Below are positions 48,454 to 59,422 of a stretch of 64,000 nt of DNA, in pieces (the stretch's first letter is position 1; each line of letters starts with the position of its first letter). The notes under the pieces were generated by a model, which worked only from the letters and a program-made list of their open reading frames with translations, searched no databases and was not told where the DNA came from. A program made the position numbers and the translations under genes. This DNA is from Allium sativum (taxonomy: Eukaryota > Streptophyta > Magnoliopsida > Asparagales > Amaryllidaceae). The stretch is taken from contig CM060926.1 of the NCBI GenBank assembly GCA_030737875.1, positions 316,670,922 through 316,734,921 of the forward strand. Reading direction: 5' to 3'.

Positions 48454-49270
48454 TCGAATGTGATTTGGGTTTGTCGTGAATGGTGTCTTCACTAACACTG
48501 TTCTTGAACCCAGTTGAGAAAAGATTAAATCTTTTTATTTAGATTTAATGAAGTGTACCAATTAAATGATATTTAATTGGAATTGAATTGGTATTGATTT
48601 TTGGGTTTATCGTGAACAGTGTTTTAAATAACACTTGTTCTTTAACCCGATAATTAATCGAATGTGATTTGGGTTTGTCGTGAATGGTGTCTTCACTAAC
48701 ACTGTTCTTGAACCCAGTTGAGAAAAGATTAAATCTTTTTATTTAGATTTAATGAAGTGTACCAATTAAATGATATTTAATTGGAATTGAATTGGTATTG
48801 ATTTTTGGGTTTATCGTGAACAGTGTTTTAAATAACACTTGTTCTTTAACCCGATAATTAATCGAATGTGATTTGGGTTTGTCGTGAATGGTGTCTTCAC
48901 TAACACTGTTCTTGAACCCAGTTGAGAAAAGATTAAATCTTTTTATTTAGATTTAATGAAGTGTACCAATTAAATGATATTTAATTGGAATTGAATTGGA
49001 ATTGATTTTTGGGTTTATCGTGAACAGTGTTTTAAATAACACTTGTTCTTTAACCCGATAATTAATCGAATGTGATTTGGGTTTGTCGTGAATGGTGTCT
49101 TCACTAACACTGTTCTTGAACCCAGTTGAGAAAAGATTAAATCTTTTTATTTAGATTTAATGAAGTGTACCAATTAAATGATATTTAATTGGAATTGAAT
49201 TGGTATTGATTTTTGGGTTTATCGTGAACAGTGTTTTTAAATAACACTTGTTCTTTAACCCGATAATTAA
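48454..49270 (+). repeat. 204-bp tandem repeat, 4 copies, copy 2 LTR1
   Basis: Units start at 48454, 48658, 48862 and 49066. The last is one base longer. Each unit holds two hairpin-forming segments, for example 48467-48511 and 48603-48648, each bounded by GGGTT and AACCC with inner GTGT/ACAC pairs. A ninth, degenerate hairpin follows at 49283-49329. Copy 1 has only three such hairpins at this place. Confidence 0.92.
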
Positions 49271-50194
49271 TGGAATGAGATTTTGGGTTTATCGTGGATC
49301 GTGTTTTAAATGACACTGATTCTTTAACCCAGATAATGATTAAAACTAAGTGGAGTTTTAATGAATCTTTAATTAGATTGAAAAGATCGAGAATGGAGTA
49401 TCACCAGTTTTGCTCCAGGCGATAGTTAAATCTTTAATTAGATTTGAATGTGAAATTTAGAAACTAACTGGCGGTTAGCCAAGCAGAATGGTTTTCTGGA
49501 TATTGATCTGATGTTGGTTTCGGCCTTCGGGGTTAATATTTGGGGAGTTATTCTCTTGATTAATTTACGGTTAGTGACTAATGAATTGGAATGAGGCGTA
49601 TGTTGTGTTTGTGTAACACTTACTTAAAATATACGCGAGTTATTCGGAAAGACCGGGTTTATCCCATTCTGAATAACTGATACGACGATAAGTCGAAGAT
49701 GAAGACGATGGTCGAAGACCGGAAGTCTTCACGTCGTTTGGGTGATAACTGATGATCTTGATTGGGCTGTACACCCAAGAAGATGGAAACAGTTAGTGAT
49801 CGTCCAGACGTACTTGGAGATCGATGGATATGCGGGGTACTAGGTGCCTCCGGTTTCGTTCAGACCCAGAACGGACTTGTAAATGGACTGTGTGTCTGAC
49901 ATCGGATTTCATTCTGTGTGACTGATATCGGTTGCATAGGATGGTTTGCCTGTGTGGCATGCTAAGATGCAAATGATCAAGGCTTCTGTTGAAAAGCAAA
50001 GTCTTGTGGTGATGATCAAAGCACGGCCTTTGTGGCGTAGCTTTGTGTAACGTTTACCTCGCGTGTTTCACACCAGGTATGAACCAAAAACGGGAGACGG
50101 ACCTCAGGGAGGACTTGCGTTTCTTTCTAGCTAGAAGTGGCGTCAGTGGTTTTACACGCCCTGACGAGTTTGACTTATGTGGTTGTTGCTGTTG

Positions 50195-50206
50195 CGAGGC
50201 GCCTCG
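50195..50206. promoter_or_regulatory. conserved palindrome CGAGGCGCCTCG
   Basis: A perfect 12-bp palindrome kept in both copies of the giant element (here, in LTR2 at 58424-58435, and in copy 1 at 19996-20007), although the neighbouring sequence has diverged. Function unknown. Confidence 0.5.
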
Positions 50207-50734
50207 GTTATATCGGTTTCGGCCGAATGCATTCTGGTCGGCTGACGGACCAGACTTACACCCCATAGGGTGGGGAGACGTATTGTTCAGGCATAATAAT
50301 CCACTCCGTGTGGACCGGCCCTGACGATCCAAGGCTTGCCTGCGCGCTTGCCTGAGACATGGGCTAGATTGTCTCGAATCGGTTGAGGACTATCTTTTGC
50401 CTCGGTTCATAGATGGAAACCCAATTTCCAAATACGAGACTTTGCGGTTTTGATTGTATATCCTATATATGGCGACATAGTGGGATGGGGCGCTCATGCC
50501 GCCTATGATTGATACTTATGATTTGAAGTGTTTTATATACTATGCACTTATAATAGTATCAAATGATTTGTTTTAAACGTATCAAGCATTCTTTGGCTGT
50601 TATAAGGGAAAACCCTATCCTCGACTGCGTTGCATTGTGTGATGGGACCTGGGTCTTATAACAGCTTCATTTTTCTTTATTTAGCATTGCGCTGTTGGTT
50701 TTATGCACTGGTATTCTTGGGAGGAAACCCGTTC

Positions 50735-50885
50735 CGTGTTATACGGCGTGGTCCCTTGATTTACCTAATGATTTGAAATAAAGATTAATAACTGTTTTAG
50801 TTCTCACACCAGTCACATGACTGACCTGGAGTTTATTGTTTTAACCTAAACTCTGGGTGCCCCTATTTTCGACACGGGCAGCTAG
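50735..50885 (+). promoter_or_regulatory. conserved LTR end module
   Basis: It contains AAACCCGTTCCGTG...GCGTGGTCC, then CTCACACCAGTC...GACTG and GGGTGCCCC...ACACGGGCAG. Recognisable versions occur in four different gypsy-type LTRs of the window (also about 19325-19490, 62900-63050 and, weakly, 7830-7990). Confidence 0.6.
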
Positions 50886-51190
50886 TAGTTTTGGTTTTGC
50901 AGATTTATATTCACAGGATCCTGGTTTACAGCTGGAACGATATCCGGAAAGCTTTGTATCCGTATATCTCATTCTAGTTGTGTATTGTATTATTTTCCGC
51001 TGCTATGTATTTAAATGTAATTTAAATCTCTGATATTTCTGTGTAATATTCATTTATACTCTGTATATTCTTGTAATCTGATGCATTGTTGTAATATACA
51101 ATGAAATGTTCTTCTGTATGCGTTCTGCTGTGGTTTGTTCTCGAACTATCCGACGCTTTCCTTTACGGGGAGGTTGCGGGTCGTCACATT

Positions 51191-51202
51191 TGGTATCAGA
51201 GC
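51191..51202 (+). other. primer binding site, initiator methionine tRNA
   Basis: TGGTATCAGAGC two bases after the 5' LTR end. Confidence 0.9.
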
Positions 51203-52201
51203 TTTGGTTTACAAAGCTTAGAGAACAAGACACATTAGAAACATACGAAAGAATTCATCAGATATTGGATTAGTAATATCCAATGGAATGACTCGTTAGA
51301 GATGGGATCAGTAGTATCCTAGAACGAGTATGAAGAGTATATTTTTCAAATGAAAACAAATTTCGTTTTGAAAATTTAAATCAATTATTCGTATTTGATT
51401 ATTTATTTTATATTGATTAGGACAATCCGATATATAAAGGTTTTGCATATATGTCTTGCAAACGTGTATTCGAAGTTTTAATATATTGGGTAGATATAGA
51501 ATCCCTCTAGTGCCCGGGAGTAATTCTGGTGATGGGGCACTGTCGCCAGTATTTATTTTCGAGTGACGAAAGTGAGATTTCTATATATTTCCTATTGACT
51601 GGTGTGAGAACCAAAATTAGATAGGGCCTATTGTTGTGATTTGGCATCAAAAATCTGATTTTCGTATATATATCAAATTACGAATTTGAGACTCTAATTC
51701 ACTAATTGATTGATGTTTGTGTTGTTTGGTTATTTGTTTGCTAATTTTGAACCATTATGCCTAACTGAACCAAATATTGAATTATATTGAAAATTGGTCG
51801 CATTTGCTTGCATATACATATATATCTTTGAACAGGTCATAGCAAGGAGGCTAGAGCCGAGAATAAAATTTGTTTGCCCGACAAATAGGTACATGTTTAC
51901 TACATAATTTCCTGTTTTGTTTGGGTGATGATGATTTTGTGAGCCTATTGGCTAGCCGCTTGGCTTTTTCTTTTTCTTTTTGAGATCTGAAGGACCGGGA
52001 ACGCTATTTGCAATTTCCCGATGCTCCCGGTGCAGGGGAGGTTATGGCGAAATTTTTCGAAAATTTAGGGTGTTAGCCAAATTTTTGAAATTTTGAAAAT
52101 TCTCAGAAACTGAAAAGTTGGAGAATGGAAGCCAAATCGAACGTAGTGTTGATTAATCAAACCACTTTCGACTTTGTTCCTTTTCGGGGACGAAAAGTTT
52201 T

Positions 52202-52214
52202 AAGTGGGGGAGAT
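52202..52214 (+). other. polypurine tract
   Basis: AAGTGGGGGAGAT directly before the 3' LTR, identical to that of copy 1. Confidence 0.88.
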
Positions 52215-55200
52215 TGTAACAACCCGTAAAATGCGAGCCAGTTTGAAATTTTTATTTTGGCAACTTTAGTGAATTTTGAATATTTAATCTGAATTATTTT
52301 AAATAATATCGACGAGAAATTTATTTTGAATATAATTAGAACGTATATATTATATACGTCGTCGTTAGAATATATAATAATTATATATAATTATAAAAGG
52401 AATTGAAAATGGCGCGGTAGTTCGAAAATTCGATTTCTGATTTCAAATGAATATACAGAATTCAATATAAGTCAGAATTGAACGAAACAAGAAATATTTG
52501 AATCTGTATAATTATATCTTTGTAACGAAGTTAACAAACTGAGATTTCATTTTAGAAATGATAAGATATGTCCAGTTTAAAATTAGAAATAGTCGCTGTG
52601 GAATTTATATATATTTTTATATATATAAGGCCCTTAAAAATAGCAATTTTGCAAACGACCTCAGATTTCGACGAAACCAGTTTTGTTGGGTCCGTGATGT
52701 CAAGTTATGGCTAGGTTTCAAATTTCATAATTTTTCGAATCAATATGTGAGCGTGGCAAAGGAAAACGCGTTTGACCAGTTTCAGTTGATTTTAATCGAC
52801 TGGAAATTGGCCATTTTTCCAACAATCTCAGAATTCGACGAAACTAGTTTTGTTAGGACCGTATCGTCAATACGAAGCTAGAAAATATTTTCGGGAATTT
52901 TTCTAGTTAGTGTGTGGCCCCGGTAAATTGAAATGTGCGTTTAAATTGAATATATAAAGATTTATATTTTAAATTTAACGGAAACTGGTCGTAACGTCCG
53001 AGTTGGCTTACGCAGCATATCCCATTGTGTTCGGAATAGGGGTATTGCGCTAGGGACGGCAGTCGTTGGGTGAAACTCCGAGTTAGAAGGAAAAGTCAAC
53101 AATTAGGGTTTGGGAAAAAAAATTAAATATAAAATAAAATAATAAAATATAAAAATATAAACATTTACACTAAAGCCCCCCCCCCCCCCCCGTCTTTACT
53201 TTTCCCCAATCAGAAAAACCCGATCCCCAATTTAAAAATGGCCACCTGCGATCCGTCGCACCACCGTGGTTGGTCAACAAGCCTCCCCGAGCATCTCCCC
53301 CTCGCAACCCTTCTCCTTCGTCGATCCTTCTCTTCCCTCCAACACCCCACCTTGAACTGACCAAGCCGCCGCTCCCTATCACCACCCCCGCTCCGTCTAG
53401 GCGCGCCACGCATGAAGACCGCGCCCCTCTGCATCGCGAGGCCCTCCACCAGACCGCGCTCACACCAAATCGAGACGCCCATCTCCACAGACCCGAAGAG
53501 AACCACCGCCACCCCTGATGGCGCCAATGACCTGCCGTGACCCCTCCCCCCCGTAAGTATTTTATTGTTTTTTTTTTTTATTTATTTATTTTAATTCGTT
53601 AAAAAAAAACTGAATTGTTTTATTTAAAAAAAAAAAAAAGGTAAGTTCTGATTTTTAAAACGATAAAAAAACTGATTTTGTTTATTAGAATATAAAACTG
53701 ATTTTGTTTATTAGAATATAAAACTGATTTTTGATTTAAGAATATAAGAATGATTTTGATTTAAAAATATAAAACTGATTTTGTTTTAATAGTAAAAACA
53801 GGTTTTAAAGGAAGTATAAAAACTGATTTTTGGAAATTTTAAACTTTAAATAGAAAATGGTTTGATCTTTAAAGTAGAAAAGACGGATTTTTATTAAGCA
53901 GAAAGTTTTAATTTTTATTTCATATAAAGATGCGATTTTTAAAATAGAAAAAAGATGTGATTTTTACAATAGAAAAGAGGCGATTTTTACAATAGAAAAG
54001 ATTCGATTTTTAAATGGAATAGATTCTATTTTTATAAAAAGGAAAGGAATGATTTTTACCATTAAGTAACGTATATAAAAATTCGATTTTTATATATTGA
54101 ATAGCGAACTAAAAATTCGATTTTTATATATTGAACTTTGAACTAAAAATTCGATTTTTATATATTGAACTTCGAACTAAAAATTCGATTTTTATATATT
54201 GAACTTCGAACTAAAAGTTCGATTTTTATATATTGAACTTTGAACTAAAAATTCGATTTTTATAAATTGAATAGCGAAGTAAAAATGTGATTTTTACGTA
54301 TGTAGTGAAAGCAGCAACGAAGGTGACAAAAAGGCGAAACGACGAAGACTTCTGCAAAAGAAGTGCCGTGGAGCTAGGATAGCTATATGTGAGAATTTCT
54401 CACCTTTCAATTTATTTTTCTAGTTATATATATACTAGGATGCAGACGGTGCTTAGTAGCACCCGACACCCGTCCACAGACCATGGACTTGTTTGTTTGA
54501 CTGTTTGGTGATTGATTGTGATATTGGTTTGAATGTGGTTTGTGGTGTGAAAAATCGAATCGATAAATTGGTTAGGATTAGACGTGCGCCGTTATAAGGC
54601 GAAGGAGTAAGGCTAGGTTAGACCCTTACTCCAAAGTTTGTGGTTTGCATAACGAATTGATTTGATTGATGTGTGAATGGCGTGGGCCTTCACTAGACCG
54701 GGGATAAGGCTAGGCCTTGTCCCGTTTCTAGTATCGTGCCGTTATGCCGCCGAAATTTTCTAAAATAAGTTAGAAAAATAAAATTAGCATTTTATTTAAC
54801 GAATGAACTGAATATAAATTCATATGTTAAAATAAAATGTGTTATCGTTAAAAATATAATTTTTAACGTGAATGTGAATAAATAAATATTCATTTACAAA
54901 CCAGACGGTTTGTTTATGTACACCTATTTGAATGACGTTGATTGGGTCGATAAATTTTACACATCGCCTAACTGCACAAATAAAATATGTGTTTGATTGT
55001 TTGAAACCCCACACGGGTGTTAGGATGAAATTTGAAGTTCACTCATCCTGATTTATTAAATATGTCGATCGATTGATTGACAAGCTGCTATAAGCGTTAA
55101 ATGTCTATATTTGATGCTTATACAGTGTAGTGCACTTTGGTTGATGGTTGATTATTCATCGTTGTTGATATATACATGTGTTGTAGAAAATCCATATAAT

Positions 55201-58200
55201 TAACATTATATGGTAATTGATTGGGCCTCATTCCAGTTTCGAGAAAAATAGAAATATTTGAAATAGAAATATTTGAAATAGAAATATTTGAAATAGAAAT
55301 ATTTGAAATAGAAATATTTGAAATAGAAATATTTGAAATAGAAATATTTGAAATAGAAATATTTGAAATAGAATATTTGAAAATAGAAATATGTGAAGCC
55401 GTGAGGATTAGATTGACGCCATTTTGACGTGAACGATATTTATATCGATTTTATTCATTTTAAAATGAATATTGAAACGTGATTTCGAAATCGAATATTT
55501 TGAAATGAATTGAATTGAAAACGATTTCGAAATGAATTGAATTGAAAACGATTTCGAAATGAATTGAATTGAAAACGATTTCGAAATGAATTGAATTGAA
55601 AACGATTTCGAAATGAATTGAATTGAAAACGATTTCGAAATGAATTAAATTGAAAACGATTTCGAAATGAATTGAATTGAAAACGATTTCGAAATGAATT
55701 GAATTGAAAACGATTTCGAAATGAATTGAATTGAAAACGATTTCGAAATGAATTGAATTTTAAAACGATTTCGAAATGAATTGAATTGAAAACGAATTCA
55801 AATGGAATTGAAAGCGAATTGAAATGAATTCAAATTGAATTGAAATTTGAATTGAATAGAAATGAATTTTGAAACGAATTTATAAAGAAGAATTCAATTT
55901 TGATTTGAATTGAAAAGGAAGTTGAAATTGCTTTTGAAACGAATTTAAAACCATTTATATAATTCGTTTTAAATAGTAATCGACGAAATATATATTATAT
56001 ATATTATATATATAATATAATGGCCTGAATAGAACGCGCCGCGCTGCGGCAGTTCGCGAATTTCGATCATTTGTTTCAAACGGACATTACGGGAGATCCG
56101 ACCGTCGGATTCTCCTAAAACCGGAACCGTTGGGTTCGTATCGAAAAGAGCTTTCTAATGAATGTTAGAAATTTGAAATCTAACGGTTGGATTTGGAGAT
56201 ACGTCCAAATCAAATTCGAAAAAGGTCGCTGTAAGTGCAGTTCGATGGCCGTTAATGGAAATCGACCGTACGGGCCTTGATAAAATTATTAAAAATAGTA
56301 ATAATTTGTGTAAAATCATAAGAAATGATTTGTGAAAGTTTGGGATGAAAAACTCCATATTTGAAAAGATAAAAATAGATTTTTATCGAAATGAACTAGT
56401 TTTGAACTAGAATTATAATTCTATTTATTTTTAAATAAATAAATTGAATTTGAAATGGTTTTGAAAATAACCAAAATTTCCAATGATTGCATTGGAGTGG
56501 ATTTGAATCGAAATTGTCTTCGGAATATTTCGATGTTGGAATTCGTGATATTACAGGTGTTGTTATGGAAATTTGAAAGATATATATGTATATCGTTATT
56601 TCCAATACGACATTTGTTAATCGTAGAATTTGATATTGAATATAGGCCGATATAGTTTCTATTCAGAGCCTTGTATTGAATATCGAATGTGATTTGGGTT
56701 TGTCGTGAATGGTGTCTTCACTAACACTGTTCTTGAACCCAGTTGAGAAAAGATTAAATCTTTTTATTTAGATTTAATGAAGTGTACCAATTAAATGATA
56801 TTTAATTGGAATTGAATTGGTATTGATTTTTGGGTTTATCGTGAACAGTGTTTTAAATAACACTTGTTCTTTAACCCGATAATTAATCGAATGTGATTTG
56901 GGTTTGTCGTGAATGGTGTCTTCACTAACACTGTTCTTGAACCCAGTTGAGAAAAGATTAAATCTTTTTATTTAGATTTAATGAAGTGTACCAATTAAAT
57001 GATATTTAATTGGAATTGAATTGGTATTGATTTTTGGGTTTATCGTGAACAGTGTTTTAAATAACACTTGTTCTTTAACCCGATAATTAATCGAATGTGA
57101 TTTGGGTTTGTCGTGAATGGTGTCTTCACTAACACTGTTCTTGAACCCAGTTGAGAAAAGATTAAATCTTTTTATTTAGATTTAATGAAGTGTACCAATT
57201 AAATGATATTTAATTGGAATTGAATTGGAATTGATTTTTGGGTTTATCGTGAACAGTGTTTTAAATAACACTTGTTCTTTAACCCGATAATTAATCGAAT
57301 GTGATTTGGGTTTGTCGTGAATGGTGTCTTCACTAACACTGTTCTTGAACCCAGTTGAGAAAAGATTAAATCTTTTTATTTAGATTTAATGAAGTGTACC
57401 AATTAAATGATATTTAATTGGAATTGAATTGGTATTGATTTTTGGGTTTATCGTGAACAGTGTTTTTAAATAACACTTGTTCTTTAACCCGATAATTAAT
57501 GGAATGAGATTTTGGGTTTATCGTGGATCGTGTTTTAAATGACACTGATTCTTTAACCCAGATAATGATTAAAACTAAGTGGAGTTTTAATGAATCTTTA
57601 ATTAGATTGAAAAGATCGAGAATGGAGTATCACCAGTTTTGCTCCAGGCGATAGTTAAATCTTTAATTAGATTTGAATGTGAAATTTAGAAACTAACTGG
57701 CGGTTAGCCAAGCAGAATGGTTTTCTGGATATTGATCTGATGTTGGTTTCGGCCTTCGGGGTTAATATTTGGGGAGTTATTCTCTTGATTAATTTACGGT
57801 TAGTGACTAATGAATTGGAATGAGGCGTATGTTGTGTTTGTGTAACACTTACTTAAAATATACGCGAGTTATTCGGAAAGACCGGGTTTATCCCATTCTG
57901 AATAACTGATACGACGATAAGTCGAAGATGAAGACGATGGTCGAAGACCGGAAGTCTTCACGTCGTTTGGGTGATAACTGATGATCTTGATTGGGCTGTA
58001 CACCCAAGAAGATGGAAACAGTTAGTGATCGTCCAGACGTACTTGGAGATCGATGGATATGCGGGGTACTAGGTGCCTCCGGTTTCGTTCAGACCCAGAA
58101 CGGACTTGTAAATGGACTGTGTGTCTGACATCGGATTTCATTCTGTGTGACTGATATCGGTTGCATAGGATGGTTTGCCTGTGTGGCATGCTAAGATGCA

Positions 58201-59417
58201 AATGATCAAGGCTTCTGTTGAAAAGCAAAGTCTTGTGGTGATGATCAAAGCACGGCCTTTGTGGCGTAGCTTTGTGTAACGTTTACCTCGCGTGTTTCAC
58301 ACCAGGTATGAACCAAAAACGGGAGACGGACCTCAGGGAGGACTTGCGTTTCTTTCTAGCTAGAAGTGGCGTCAGTGGTTTTACACGCCCTGACGAGTTT
58401 GACTTATGTGGTTGTTGCTGTTGCGAGGCGCCTCGGTTATATCGGTTTCGGCCGAATGCATTCTGGTCGGCTGACGGACCAGACTTACACCCCATAGGGT
58501 GGGGAGACGTATTGTTCAGGCATAATAATCCACTCCGTGTGGACCGGCCCTGACGATCCAAGGCTTGCCTGCGCGCTTGCCTGAGACATGGGCTAGATTG
58601 TCTCGAATCGGTTGAGGACTATCTTTTGCCTCGGTTCATAGATGGAAACCCAATTTCCAAATACGAGACTTTGCGGTTTTGATTGTATATCCTATATATG
58701 GCGACATAGTGGGATGGGGCGCTCATGCCGCCTATGATTGATACTTATGATTTGAAGTGTTTTATATACTATGCACTTATAATAGTATCAAATGATTTGT
58801 TTTAAACGTATCAAGCATTCTTTGGCTGTTATAAGGGAAAACCCTATCCTCGACTGCGTTGCATTGTGTGATGGGACCTGGGTCTTATAACAGCTTCATT
58901 TTTCTTTATTTAGCATTGCGCTGTTGGTTTTATGCACTGGTATTCTTGGGAGGAAACCCGTTCCGTGTTATACGGCGTGGTCCCTTGATTTACCTAATGA
59001 TTTGAAATAAAGATTAATAACTGTTTTAGTTCTCACACCAGTCACATGACTGACCTGGAGTTTATTGTTTTAACCTAAACTCTGGGTGCCCCTATTTTCG
59101 ACACGGGCAGCTAGTAGTTTTGGTTTTGCAGATTTATATTCACAGGATCCTGGTTTACAGCTGGAACGATATCCGGAAAGCTTTGTATCCGTATATCTCA
59201 TTCTAGTTGTGTATTGTATTATTTTCCGCTGCTATGTATTTAAATGTAATTTAAATCTCTGATATTTCTGTGTAATATTCATTTATACTCTGTATATTCT
59301 TGTAATCTGATGCATTGTTGTAATATACAATGAAATGTTCTTCTGTATGCGTTCTGCTGTGGTTTGTTCTCGAACTATCCGACGCTTTCCTTTACGGGGA
59401 GGTTGCGGGTCTTTACA
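52215..59417 (+). mobile_element. 3' LTR of giant element copy 2
   Basis: Colinear with LTR1, offset 8,224 bp before and 8,229 bp after the poly-C run. All arrays have the same copy numbers: 204-bp units at 56683-57499 and 15-bp units at 55250-55380. It ends GGTCTTTACA. Confidence 0.92.
56683..57499 (+). repeat. 204-bp tandem repeat, 4 copies, copy 2 LTR2
   Basis: Same four units as in LTR1, including the one-base-longer last unit and the GGAATTGATT variant in the third unit. Confidence 0.92.
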
Positions 59418-59422
59418 CTATT

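Larger units (their letters stand above)
43991..51188 (+). mobile_element. 5' LTR of giant element copy 2
   Basis: Starts TGTAACAACCCGT and ends GGTCGTCACA. Parts in order: conserved start (43991-44930), GC-rich island (44951-45323), ACTGATTTTG repeats (45430-45600), 34-bp repeats (45845-46060), 15-bp array (47021-47150), 27-bp array (47273-47575), TA-rich spot (47755-47800), 204-bp hairpin array (48454-49270), conserved end region (49480-51188). Confidence 0.92.
51189..52214 (+). other. 1.03-kb internal domain of giant element copy 2
   Basis: Begins TTTGGTATCAGAGCTTTGG and ends with the polypurine tract. It is non-coding. Homologous stretches to copy 1 include 'AGATAGGGCCTATTGTTGTG' (about 51618) and 'GAACAGGTCATAGCAAGG' (about 51831). 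No gag or pol motif. Confidence 0.88.
43991..59417 (+). mobile_element. giant-LTR non-autonomous retrotransposon, copy 2 (15.4 kb)
   Basis: Two direct repeats of 7,198 bp (43991-51188) and 7,203 bp (52215-59417) enclose a 1,026-bp internal domain. The 5-bp duplication CTATT is perfect (43986-43990 and 59418-59422). The initiator methionine tRNA primer site and polypurine tract define plus orientation. There is no coding capacity for gag or pol. The 5-bp length difference between LTRs is explained by one poly-C run (11 versus 16 C). The only substitutions I noticed are two near the 3' terminus (GGTCGTCACA versus GGTCTTTACA). It is the same family as copy 1 but a diverged subfamily with different arrays and a different GC island. 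Confidence 0.92.
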
